From assembly GCA_900541895.1 (NCBI GenBank), contig UWSI01000003.1, positions 62,001 through 126,000 of the forward strand: 64,000 nt of DNA, given 5' to 3'. Position numbers and translations under genes: made by a program. The notes under the pieces are model-generated. The model worked only from the letters and a program-made list of their open reading frames with translations. It was not told the DNA's origin and searched no databases. Positions within the stretch are counted from its first letter, which is position 1. Every line of letters begins with the position of its first letter. The stretch is from an uncultured Actinomyces sp. (GTDB taxonomy: Bacteria; Actinomycetota; Actinomycetes; Actinomycetales; Actinomycetaceae). Shown in pieces: positions 15,314-23,396 of the stretch.

Positions 15314-16540
15314 ATGTCTCACGCCGCACGCACATCGAACCCCGATTCCGGGGCAACCAATCAATCCCTGCGTGCCCACAACCTTTCCTTGGCATTGCGC
15401 CATATTCTGGCCCATCCCGGCGCAATCAACCGCGCGGGCATCGCTGCCCAAACCGGAATTTCACGTGCAACGATGTCGCGGCTTGTCGACGAACTCATCG
15501 CCTCCAGCCTCGTCGAAGAAAGCGAAGACAAACTCTCAACCGGACAAAGGGGACGCCCCACCAGCGTGCTCTCCCCGACCTCGGGAAAGGTTATTGCGCT
15601 GGGTCTACAGGTCAACGTCTCAGCGCTCGGCGCCTACCTTGTTGACTTGAGCGGGACGGTCTTGGCCCACGAATACGTGAGCGGCGATTTCTCAGGAGCA
15701 GACCCGACCTCAACCCTGCGCAAACTCGCACGAATCGCCAGACGTGTCTTGCGTGAGGGAAGCAGTGCAGGCGCGCTTTTCCTTGGAAGTTCACTTGCCC
15801 TCCCCGGCCTCTTTTCCGCCGACACCCTGACCATCGCACCCAACCTTGGCTGGCGAAATATCCCCCGCAAGGAAATCCTTCACCCCCTCCACGACCTTGC
15901 CGTGACCCTAGTTGCGAACGAGGCCGACTTGGCAGCCTACGCTGTCGCCTACCCTCGCCCCGGGGTCCCCGAAGGGCCGGATTCATTTATCTACGTCTCG
16001 GGAGAAGTCGGCATCGGCGGCGGGTTGATCGTCAACCATCAACCGCTGAGTGGCGCGCATGGCTGGTCGGGCGAAATCGGGCATATTTGTGTGGAACCCG
16101 AAGGTGCAATCTGTTCGTGTGGCGCGCGCGGCTGCTTGGAAACTGTCGCAGGATTGAAAGCTCTTGGCCACGCGGCTGGACTGGGCGACAATGCAAGCAC
16201 ACGCGAGATTCTGCAGCACGCGGGCCACAGCTCACGCGCTCAAGACGCCATGACTCATGCCGGCCACGCATTGGGGCAAGCACTGTCCGCAGTCGTCAAC
16301 ACTGTTGATATCTCTCAGGTCTACTTGGGCGGCTTGGTTGCCGAGATCGCACCCTACCTGCTGCCAAGTCTTCGCGAAGAACTTGCGACGCGTGTCCTTC
16401 AAGCCCCCTGGCATACACCGCAGATCGATATCCTCCCCCATTCAGAGGATCTGTCACTGCGAGGTGGCGCGCATCGAGTCCTCGAGCTGATTGTGGACGA
16501 TCCAATCCACTGGAAGGATCAAGCGATCACCCTTCTCTAA
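15314..16540 (+). CDS. ROK-family transcriptional repressor (XylR-like)
   Basis: A 408-aa ROK regulator. The N-terminal winged helix (about 18-80) reads NLSLALRHILAHPGAINRAGIAAQTGISRATMSRLVDELI and then GQRGRPTSVL. The sugar-kinase-like domain follows, with GEIGHICVEPEGAICSCGARGCLE holding the ROK zinc motif C-x-C-G-x-x-G-C. The sugar-binding E-x-G-H is intact. It is divergent from xylAB with a palindromic operator between them, so it is the likely xylose-responsive repressor. It lacks an obvious ribosome site; ATG 15314 is the only sensible start. A second ROK protein in this window faces the same type of operator. Confidence 0.9.
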   Translation: MSHAARTSNPDSGATNQSLRAHNLSLALRHILAHPGAINRAGIAAQTGISRATMSRLVDELIASSLVEESEDKLSTGQRGRPTSVLSPTSGKVIALGLQVNVSALGAYLVDLSGTVLAHEYVSGDFSGADPTSTLRKLARIARRVLREGSSAGALFLGSSLALPGLFSADTLTIAPNLGWRNIPRKEILHPLHDLAVTLVANEADLAAYAVAYPRPGVPEGPDSFIYVSGEVGIGGGLIVNHQPLSGAHGWSGEIGHICVEPEGAICSCGARGCLETVAGLKALGHAAGLGDNASTREILQHAGHSSRAQDAMTHAGHALGQALSAVVNTVDISQVYLGGLVAEIAPYLLPSLREELATRVLQAPWHTPQIDILPHSEDLSLRGGAHRVLELIVDDPIHWKDQAITLL

Positions 16541-16608
16541 GCAATTTTCACAGGCCCCACATAGCTATCCGGCAAGCGATAGCAAGGCTCCTGTGTTGCA
16601 ATGAGAAC

Positions 16609-18522
16609 ATGTGCGGAATTGTTGGACACGTTGCATGCCAAGCCTCTCAGCGGAGCCGTCAGGTCGTTCTTGACGGGCTTTCACGCCTGGAATACCGCGG
16701 ATACGACTCCGCGGGAATTGCCTTAGCAAGCCCGGGGAAATTAAATGTCATCAAGGCTGTCGGAAAGCTGGTTAACCTGCGCGAGGCCGTTGACCAGGAT
16801 GCGCCCGCCGACGCTTTCGCTGGGATCGGACACACCCGTTGGGCAACCCACGGTCGCCCAACCGTTGCGAATGCACACCCACATGTGAGTCCCGATGGAC
16901 GTTTTGCATTGGTCCACAACGGGATTATCGAAAATGCCGATAACCTGCGCGCCCAGTTGCGCACACAAGGCGCGGTATTCGCCTCGGAAACCGATACGGA
17001 AGTAGTCGTGCACCTGCTTGCACACGCCTACGACCAGGCGGATCCAGCCTCGTACACGGGTGAAGTAGCGGGACTCAGCGGCACTGACGAGGCCGTCGCA
17101 CGCCGACTAGTCGTCGCTATGCGCGAAGTGACCGCGAAGCTTGAAGGGACCTTCACGCTGCTTGCACTCTCTACTGAATCTCCCAAGGTTATTGTTGCCG
17201 CCCGCAGATCATCGCCGCTGGTTATTGGCTTGGGCGAAGGAGAGAACTTCCTTGGCTCGGATGTACTGGCATTTATCGAGCACACAAATCGCGCGGTAGA
17301 AATTGGGCAAGACCAGCTGGTTGTCGTGAGCGCTTCCGCTGTAACGGTGATCGGCACGGATGGACACCCGGTTCCCCTGAAGGAATATGAAGTCGATTTT
17401 TCGGCGGATCGCGCGACCAAGGGTGGGTGGCCAACCTTCATGGAGAAGGAAATCCACGAACAGCCTCGAGGGGTTGCGGATACTTTGGCTGATCGTCTGG
17501 ATTCCCACGAGCACCTGGCATTGGATGAAGTTCGAATCCCAGAACACGTGCTTCGCGGAATCGACAAGATCATCATGATTGGTTGCGGGACTGCGTCATA
17601 TGCGGGACAGGTCGCTCGTTACGCGATTGAGCACTGGTGCCGTATCCCCGTCGAAGTCGAGCTTTCCAGCGAATTTCGCTACCGCGACCCGGTTGTCGGA
17701 GAAAAGACCCTGGTTGTCGCAATTTCTCAGAGCGGCGAAACCATGGATACGATCCAGGCGATCCGCCACGCCCGCGAACAGGGCGCGAAGGTCGTCGCGA
17801 TTGTCAATACTCCCGGTTCGACCATCTCGCGCGAATCGGATGCCGTCATTTTGACCCATGCGGGGCCTGAAATCGCGGTTGCCTCAACGAAAGCCTTCAC
17901 ATCGCAGGTCACTGCGTGCTTCATCCTTGGTCTGTATTTGGCACAGGTTCGCGGAAACAAGTACGCCGATGAAATCACCGACTACATGGAGAAGCTCGCC
18001 CGCGTTCCCGAGGCGATCCAGAAGGTCCTGGATAGCGGAGAAACCGTTCGCCAGTTCGCCCGCACGATGAAGGACGCAACCTCCGTGATCTACTTGGGGC
18101 GGCACGTAGGCTACCCCGTCGCTCTTGAGGGCGCGCTCAAACTTAAGGAAATCTGCTACATCCACGCGGAGGGTTTTGCGGCCGGTGAACTCAAGCACGG
18201 GCCGATCGCTCTGGTGGATGAAGGCCAGCCGGTCGTCGTCATTGTGCCGACTCCGCGCCGCCCCGAACTGCACGCGAAGGTCTTGGCAAACATCCAAGAA
18301 GTTCGTGCGCGCGGGGCCCGAACCATTGTCATTGCAGAGGAAGGCGATGCATCTGTTGATGAGTTCGCTGAAGTTGTCTTCCGCGTGCCTCCGGTTCCAA
18401 CTTTGTATGCGCCGCTGCTGACAATTGTTCCGCTGCAAATTTTTGCGTGCGAGCTTGCGGCGGTGAAGGGGCTGGATGTTGATCAGCCGCGAAACCTGGC
18501 CAAGTCCGTCACTGTGGAGTAA
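16609..18522 (+). CDS. glmS: Glutamine-fructose-6-phosphate aminotransferase (isomerising)
   Basis: A 637-aa cytoplasmic enzyme making glucosamine-6-phosphate, the entry to peptidoglycan and amino-sugar synthesis. Cys2 of MCGIVGHVA is the N-terminal nucleophile of the glutaminase domain, with GIGHTRWATHGRP and HNGIIEN. Two SIS domains follow: MIGCGTASYAGQVARY..SSEFRYRD..ISQSGETMDT, and YLGRHVGYPVALEGALKLKEICYIHAEG. The C-terminal LAKSVTVE is the channel-closing tail. ATG 16609 must be the start because the Cys must be residue 2; no ribosome site precedes it, so the mRNA may be leaderless. No glmS ribozyme is present. The gene overlaps the convergent K+ channel gene by 14 bases. Confidence 0.97.
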   Translation: MCGIVGHVACQASQRSRQVVLDGLSRLEYRGYDSAGIALASPGKLNVIKAVGKLVNLREAVDQDAPADAFAGIGHTRWATHGRPTVANAHPHVSPDGRFALVHNGIIENADNLRAQLRTQGAVFASETDTEVVVHLLAHAYDQADPASYTGEVAGLSGTDEAVARRLVVAMREVTAKLEGTFTLLALSTESPKVIVAARRSSPLVIGLGEGENFLGSDVLAFIEHTNRAVEIGQDQLVVVSASAVTVIGTDGHPVPLKEYEVDFSADRATKGGWPTFMEKEIHEQPRGVADTLADRLDSHEHLALDEVRIPEHVLRGIDKIIMIGCGTASYAGQVARYAIEHWCRIPVEVELSSEFRYRDPVVGEKTLVVAISQSGETMDTIQAIRHAREQGAKVVAIVNTPGSTISRESDAVILTHAGPEIAVASTKAFTSQVTACFILGLYLAQVRGNKYADEITDYMEKLARVPEAIQKVLDSGETVRQFARTMKDATSVIYLGRHVGYPVALEGALKLKEICYIHAEGFAAGELKHGPIALVDEGQPVVVIVPTPRRPELHAKVLANIQEVRARGARTIVIAEEGDASVDEFAEVVFRVPPVPTLYAPLLTIVPLQIFACELAAVKGLDVDQPRNLAKSVTVE

Positions 18523-19309
18523 GTCGACCGTGGGATTTTGCCTGTGCTGCAGCAACTTCTGCACGGAGCAATCGAACTTCTTGAGTCAGCTCTGCGATCT
18601 GCTTTTCTAATTGAGCATGAGCCTCCGGCTGTTGCACAGCAGAGGCACTGGTAACTGAAGGCACTTCATTCTTTACACCCTCTTCTTGCTTAATCCTTTC
18701 AAGGAACCAAGAGGAGAAAATGCCGGTTACGATTCCAATGAGCGCAATCCCAAAGAGCATGTAGATCGCCGCAACCACACGCCCTGTAACTGTTACAGGT
18801 GCGATGTCGCCGTATCCAACCGTCGTCACAGTAACTAGAGACCACCACAGTGCTTGTCCAAGGTCGGTCAGTGTCGCTCCCTCGGCATGGCGCTCGGCCT
18901 CAAGGACAGTGAGTGCCCCAACCCAAATGAGCAAGGCAGATATCGCTCCTGTATAGAGAGAAATTTTGTTTCGCAGTTCCGCATCTGCAGAACGCTGAAA
19001 GATGCGCAGGAGTGCTACCAAACGCACAAGACGTAGTGGCCGAAGGAAAGGCAAGGCGACAGAAAAGAAATCAACCAGATTCGCCTTAAACCACCGCCAT
19101 TTTTCAGGCGCAGTAACGAGCCTGACAAGATAGTCGATACCAAATACGGCCCAACAGATATTCAAGACAAGTTCATAACGCTCGTAGTCGACCCCACTCG
19201 CATCCGTCACAATTTGCGCAGAATAGGCAACCAAGAAAACGACGGCAACAACCATGAGCGGCCACTCCATTGTCCGCTCCCATTTTTCATGCATGTGATC
19301 TTTATACAT
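18509..19309 (-). CDS. Six-helix potassium channel (Kv-like)
   Basis: About 266 aa. The S1-S4 voltage-sensor-like region begins at EWPLMVVAVVFLVAYS. S4 is RPLRLVRLVALLRIFQR with arginines every third residue. The pore helix and filter read WWSLVTVTTVGYGD, the K+ signature, followed by S6 MLFGIALIGIVTGIFSSWF. The last 60 residues are cytoplasmic, with a short coiled coil (LEKQIAELTQEVRLLRAEVAAAQ) that may tetramerise. Start choice is uncertain: ATG 19309, 19294 or 19270; the last has GGGAG before it, but KWERTMEW upstream looks conserved. The frame extends to 19351 only through the terminator hairpin of the upstream gene. Confidence 0.9.
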   Translation of the reverse strand: MYKDHMHEKWERTMEWPLMVVAVVFLVAYSAQIVTDASGVDYERYELVLNICWAVFGIDYLVRLVTAPEKWRWFKANLVDFFSVALPFLRPLRLVRLVALLRIFQRSADAELRNKISLYTGAISALLIWVGALTVLEAERHAEGATLTDLGQALWWSLVTVTTVGYGDIAPVTVTGRVVAAIYMLFGIALIGIVTGIFSSWFLERIKQEEGVKNEVPSVTSASAVQQPEAHAQLEKQIAELTQEVRLLRAEVAAAQAKSHGRLTPQ

Positions 19310-19322
19310 GTTTACACAAAGA

Positions 19323-19357
19323 GTAGGGGCGGAGCCACTCCCCGACTCCACCCCTAC
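19323..19357 (-). terminator. Terminator of the DUF4862 gene
   Basis: A 12-base arm pair (19323-19334 with 19346-19357) with one mismatch, followed on the minus strand by TCTTTGTG. It separates the DUF4862 gene from the K+ channel gene. Confidence 0.65.
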
Positions 19358-19391
19358 GACACATCTTCAACGAGCACTGAGGCGCGCACGC

Positions 19392-20291
19392 TTACTGAAA
19401 ATTGCAGGCCTTGTAGACATGGGTGAGCATCGCAAGTCGCTCCTCCAATGTCGCGTCCTTGGGCACGCACATCTTCGCACCCAGATAGTTGCATCCGCCT
19501 TCGATTGCAGCCTGTGCACAACGCTTAATTTCTGCGTTACTCATCAGTGATGCCGGCTCATCAACCTGGGCGGGCAGGTGCCCATCAACCCACGAATAGC
19601 CGTATTGAGTTTCCTCGGGACCTGCACCAGAGAAGACGACGCCATCCAGAACTCCGCGTTTTCCAGCCGCGATGATGTGATCGTAGGCAGCATCAGCACT
19701 GCGTTCTTCTAGAGCGGAGCGTCCCCAGTTAATCAGGACACCGACCTCAAATTCCGCAGCGATCTGGATTTCTTCTTCGATCGAAAGGAATCCCTTTTCT
19801 GGCTTTTGCTCTGGGATGAAGCGATCGCAGTGCTCAATCACGAGCTTCGCACCGTACCAGTCCCATTCGCGTAGAACTTCCAGTGAACGCCTGAAGGCAT
19901 CCCCTTCGGCGGTTCGCGTGGGAGCCGAGTGCACCTCGATGCGCGTCACCACGTTGCGGTCAGCATGCTCGCACAACTTACCCAAGTCCTCGCGCAGCTG
20001 GCGGGTGAAAGCCAGCGCGGCCTCGCGACCGTCCCGATCTGGCGAGGCCAAACCGAAGTTCGCGTCTTTGCCGACGTTTTGCATGGTGCCGGGGATGGCG
20101 GTGATAGTGTTGAAATCCCAGTCCGCGGAGAGTAGACCGGCCAAAAGTTCGTTGTCGGTGGCGATCTGTCCGGGATAGGGCATTTCGAGGCCGTTAATCC
20201 ACGGCTGCTGTGCGAGAAGTTTGTAGTAGTCCTCTTGCAGCTCGGGCGCCGGATGCGAGGCGTAAGCACCAATAATGAATGGGATTGTCAT
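19392..20291 (-). CDS. DUF4862 protein (TIM-barrel, sugar-isomerase-like)
   Basis: A 299-aa cytoplasmic protein. The pattern IIGAYASHPAP, GLEMPYPG, WDFNTITAIPGTM, VTRIEVHSAP, KLVIEHCDRFIPEQKPEKGFLSIEEEI, VGVLINWGRSALE and GVVFSGAGPEETQYGYSW fits DUF4862, whose fold resembles xylose-isomerase-like TIM barrels. The E-H-C-D, H and N-W residues could hold a metal. ATG 20291 has AAGGATGATCACA; the frame is open further upstream but not supported. In other Actinobacteria such genes occur near amino-sugar or sialic-acid genes (recalled, not checked), which would fit the hexosaminidase locus 10 kb away. The exact reaction is unknown. Confidence 0.75.
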   Translation of the reverse strand: MTIPFIIGAYASHPAPELQEDYYKLLAQQPWINGLEMPYPGQIATDNELLAGLLSADWDFNTITAIPGTMQNVGKDANFGLASPDRDGREAALAFTRQLREDLGKLCEHADRNVVTRIEVHSAPTRTAEGDAFRRSLEVLREWDWYGAKLVIEHCDRFIPEQKPEKGFLSIEEEIQIAAEFEVGVLINWGRSALEERSADAAYDHIIAAGKRGVLDGVVFSGAGPEETQYGYSWVDGHLPAQVDEPASLMSNAEIKRCAQAAIEGGCNYLGAKMCVPKDATLEERLAMLTHVYKACNFQ

Positions 20292-20473
20292 TGTGATCAT
20301 CCTTCTGTGATGATGTCTCCGTCGTTGGGACACGCACGAATAAGTCTGACAGGTCAAGCCCAAAAACGCAGCATATTCGTCAGACAAATTTACCCTCGGA
20401 AAAGACCTGCATCAAAGTCTTCATCCGGCCTCAATCCAACTCTTTCAAATATGAAAAACGATAAACTTAGTCC

Positions 20474-21403
20474 ATGGACCGTAATGAACTGATTCAACGC
20501 ACTTTCCCCTACCTTTTGAAGCGCCTGGAAGACGCTGGCATCAATGCAACTCCCCAAGTCGACCCTCAAACAAACGGCTACATTTTGACCGTCGACACCA
20601 TGCGCTTCAACGTTGAAAACCTTCTGTCAGATCTCTCGCGCTCCGACCCATCCCAGCATCAGGAACGGATCGAACGCTGGGTCGCATTCATGATTGAGAC
20701 CCTGCGGATGCCCGAAAAGTCACTCAATGATCCCGATGAGCTTCGCCGACGAATTCGCACACGCATCATCCGGGACGGGCAGAGCTCAGATCTCCCCATC
20801 ACCTACATTCGCCCATTCACCGCCGGATTAGCCAAAGCGCTCTATCTGGATTTCCCAAACAGCGTGTCATTGGTGACTGATCAAAGCCTTGCGCGTTACC
20901 CGCTTTCAGTCGACGAGCTCTTCTACTACGGTCAGATCAATACCGATAACGAGCCAATCGATACCAAGCAACAGGTGGGTCCATTCACCGAACTTCTGGG
21001 AGAATCTCCATTTATTGCCGGCAAGGCCGCAAACATCGGCGCATTGGTAAGCAATCTCCACATTAACGCTCCCCACGGATTATTCTTCGCCATTCCGCAA
21101 CGATCCATCCTGCTCTATGCGCCCATCGATACGGAAGACATCTCACGGCAGATACTCCAGATGGCCGACTACATGCGCTTTGCAGTCATGGAAGAATTCG
21201 GTAATAACAACGGTTTCGCAATCAGTCGCGATATCTTCTACTGCCTACCCACTGGAGAATTCGGCCCGATTACCCGGGGTGATAATCCCGAACTTCACGA
21301 GCTTTTCAGCAATCCCAAGATCGACTTCGAGACCTTTATGGGGCTTACAGAAAAGTACCTGTATCTACCCGAAAGTTTCGTCCAGCGCTTCCTTGCGAAG
21401 TAA
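20474..21403 (+). CDS. Uncharacterised protein, possibly DUF1444-like
   Basis: A 309-aa soluble protein. Spacing of ITYIRPFTAGLAKALYLDF, SVSLVTDQSLARYPLS and HGLFFAIPQRSILLYAPI recalls the DUF1444/YtpQ family of unknown function, in which a VIR strand is followed by a ligand-like beta region. The similarity is weak, and the protein could be an actinobacterial orphan. There are no membrane segments or catalytic motif. TAAACT at 20462-20467 lies seven bases before ATG 20474 and no ribosome site is seen, so a leaderless transcript is likely. It stands alone before tRNA-Leu. Confidence 0.7.
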   Translation: MDRNELIQRTFPYLLKRLEDAGINATPQVDPQTNGYILTVDTMRFNVENLLSDLSRSDPSQHQERIERWVAFMIETLRMPEKSLNDPDELRRRIRTRIIRDGQSSDLPITYIRPFTAGLAKALYLDFPNSVSLVTDQSLARYPLSVDELFYYGQINTDNEPIDTKQQVGPFTELLGESPFIAGKAANIGALVSNLHINAPHGLFFAIPQRSILLYAPIDTEDISRQILQMADYMRFAVMEEFGNNNGFAISRDIFYCLPTGEFGPITRGDNPELHELFSNPKIDFETFMGLTEKYLYLPESFVQRFLAK

Positions 21404-21502
21404 AAGAAGAACGGAAGCTAGCCGTGCGCGAGTGGCGATCAACTACAGGAAGAGCATCTCCACGCTTCTCAAGGTGACGCTCACCGCCTTTCACACTTCG
21501 GT

Positions 21503-21531
21503 TTGACTTCTGCGTCCTCATTCCCTAAAGT
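21503..21531 (+). promoter_or_regulatory. Promoter of tRNA-Leu
   Basis: TTGACT (21503-21508), 17 bases, TAAAGT (21526-21531); the tRNA begins 11 bases after the -10 hexamer. This is the best sigma-70-type match I found in the window. Confidence 0.75.
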
Positions 21532-21541
21532 TTCCACGTAC

Positions 21542-21625
21542 GCGCGAGTGGCGGAATAGGCAGACGCGCACGGTTCAGGTCCGTGTCCTAGTGATAGGGT
21601 GGGGGTTCAACTCCCCCCTCGCGCA
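21542..21625 (+). tRNA. tRNA-Leu (anticodon CAG)
   Basis: An 84-base class II tRNA. The acceptor GCGCGAG pairs with CTCGCGC. The anticodon arm CACGG-TTCAGGT-CCGTG gives CAG. A variable arm TCCTAGTGATAGG and T-arm GGGGGTTCAACTCCCCC follow. The discriminator is A and CCA is not encoded. Confidence 0.96.
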
Positions 21626-21631
21626 CGTAGT

Positions 21632-21665
21632 AAGGACCCAGCGAAAGCTGGGTCCTTTTGTTTTA
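21632..21665 (+). terminator. Terminator of tRNA-Leu
   Basis: AAGGACCCAGC and GCTGGGTCCTT form an 11-bp stem with a GAAA loop, followed by TTGTTTT. It lies just beyond the convergent pheA stop. Confidence 0.9.
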
Positions 21666-21670
21666 CCTAC

Positions 21671-22606
21671 TCAGTCCTGCTCGACGCCCGCAAGGAGCTC
21701 GCGCACCCAGGTTCGTGCGCGTCGATAGTCCTCGTCATCTTGAGGGACATCCGCGCTATTGACCGTCGAGCTGGGGTACGAACCCATGAATCGCACATCC
21801 GGAGACACTCGATACAACCCGCGCAGCGCCGCCTGAATATGTTCCTGAGCGACGTGTCCAACCATGTCAATCGAGAAGGTATAGGCACCCAAACCATCAC
21901 CACTGGGACGCGATTCGATTCGTGACAGGTCGACGTCATGCACCGAGAACTGTTCAAGCAAACGCATGAGCGATCCCGCTTGGTTGACAGGCAGCGCAAC
22001 TTGAATGGTCGTCTTATCGTGTCCAGTTGGCGCAGTCAACGCCCCTTCAATCGGCCTTCTCACGCACACAAAACGCGTAATCGCACCAGGATTATCCGCA
22101 ACATCCGTGAACAGCGATTCCAAACCGTAACGATCCACCGAGGTTGCGTTACACAGAACCGCCTCGAATGCGCTTTCGCCCGAACCCAAGGTCTCGGCCG
22201 CTGCAGCAGTCGAGGTCGTGGGGACGTGAACAACGCCAGGGAAGGTTTCCTCAGCCCAGTTTCGACACTGCGCCCACGCGTGCGGGTGGGTTCCAATCTT
22301 GCGAATATCCGCTACTTGGGTACCGGGTCGAACCGCCAGGTGGAAGGTAATGGGCACCAGCATTTCCGCATGGATCACCAGCTGAGGGTAGTCTGCTAGG
22401 GCATCGAGCGTTGCATTGACTCCACCTTCGATGGAGTTCTCAATGGGTACAACCGCCCAGTCTGCCCTTCCCTCACGCACAGCCTTCATCGCCAGAGGAG
22501 GAGAGGTTAGCGGAATGAGTTCTGCCCCTTCGGGAGCAACCTGACGCAGGGCCTGCTCAGTAAAGGTTCCAAATGGGCCAAGAAATGCGATTCGCAAGGT
22601 GCTCAC
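21671..22606 (-). CDS. pheA: Prephenate dehydratase
   Basis: A 311-aa monofunctional enzyme turning prephenate into phenylpyruvate for phenylalanine synthesis. The catalytic domain has IAFLGPFGTFTEQAL, VVPIENSIEGGVNATLDAL, VPTTSTAAAAETL and the T-R-F motif in PGAITRFVCV. The C-terminal ACT domain (about 205-285) contains LPVNQAGSLMRLLEQF and LSRIESRPSG, the ESRP site for feedback by phenylalanine. Start GTG 22606 forms a GTGA overlap with the dedA stop, so it is translationally coupled to dedA. It is convergent with tRNA-Leu. No leader peptide is seen. Confidence 0.94.
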   Translation of the reverse strand: MSTLRIAFLGPFGTFTEQALRQVAPEGAELIPLTSPPLAMKAVREGRADWAVVPIENSIEGGVNATLDALADYPQLVIHAEMLVPITFHLAVRPGTQVADIRKIGTHPHAWAQCRNWAEETFPGVVHVPTTSTAAAAETLGSGESAFEAVLCNATSVDRYGLESLFTDVADNPGAITRFVCVRRPIEGALTAPTGHDKTTIQVALPVNQAGSLMRLLEQFSVHDVDLSRIESRPSGDGLGAYTFSIDMVGHVAQEHIQAALRGLYRVSPDVRFMGSYPSSTVNSADVPQDDEDYRRARTWVRELLAGVEQD

Positions 22607-23307
22607 TCGGAACGATCCTCCTGCGCGGATACGACATTCTCAGTCGCATCCTTGGCTTGAGCGCCACCATTACGCTTCTGCCCAATGATTTCTAGAATCA
22701 CGGGTAGGACCGAAACCAGAATAATGACGCCCAAGATCAGCGTGAGGTTGTCGTGAACGAAGGGGACATTGCCCAGCAGCGAACCGACAATAATGAAGCC
22801 AGCGCCCCACAGCAGTGCACCCAGGGTATTGAACAGCAGGAATTTACTGTAGGGATAGCGTGCAATTCCCGCAGCGAGTGGAATGAAGGTCCGCACGAAG
22901 GGAATGAAACGACCAATCACCAGCGAACGACCGCCGTAATCACGGAAGTAGTGCTCAGCCTTCTCCAAGTGCTCGGTCTTCAGTACTCGCGCATCCGGCT
23001 TGAAGAGCTTGCGCCCCCACTTTGCACCCAGGAAGTAACCAATTTGCGCACCAATGAAGGCTGCAACAACAACCATGATGATCAGGGTTGGCAGGTGCAG
23101 GCCCAGTCGATCGTGCAGCAAACCTGCTGTGAAGAGCAGAGATTCTCCGGGAAGAACAGGGAAAAGAACACCCGACTCAATGAGGACAATGAGCATCGTC
23201 CCCCACAGAACCCACGGTCCCATTGCGACCAGCAGACTTTCGGGGTCTTTAAACCAGTGAATGAAGGTGTCAAGCCCTGAGGCGTTCACCAGGATGGCGT
23301 TCAGCAT
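22603..23307 (-). CDS. DedA-family membrane protein
   Basis: A 234-aa polytopic protein of the DedA/SNARE-associated (PF09335) family, candidates for undecaprenyl-phosphate or phosphatidylethanolamine flipping. Visible family motifs are FPVLPGESLLFTAG, GAQIGYFLGAKWGRKLF, and the arginine-rich GRFIPFVRTFIPLAAGIARYPYSKFLLFN, which carries the essential Arg pair. The last 35 residues are hydrophilic. ATG 23307 is preceded by GAAGGAA. It is first in a two-gene unit with pheA, a curious pairing with no evident metabolic logic. Confidence 0.92.
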   Translation of the reverse strand: MLNAILVNASGLDTFIHWFKDPESLLVAMGPWVLWGTMLIVLIESGVLFPVLPGESLLFTAGLLHDRLGLHLPTLIIMVVVAAFIGAQIGYFLGAKWGRKLFKPDARVLKTEHLEKAEHYFRDYGGRSLVIGRFIPFVRTFIPLAAGIARYPYSKFLLFNTLGALLWGAGFIIVGSLLGNVPFVHDNLTLILGVIILVSVLPVILEIIGQKRNGGAQAKDATENVVSAQEDRSE

Positions 23308-23396
23308 GCAGAATTCCTTCAATTGGGTACAACGAATGACAAAGTGCACGGCATGTTACTTGAATCAACCCTACCGGTCTTTACACAACAGATAGG

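Noticed and set aside
16541..16608. glmS ribozyme upstream of glmS
   Set aside because: The gap is 68 bases and lacks the conserved core; this ribozyme is a Firmicutes feature.
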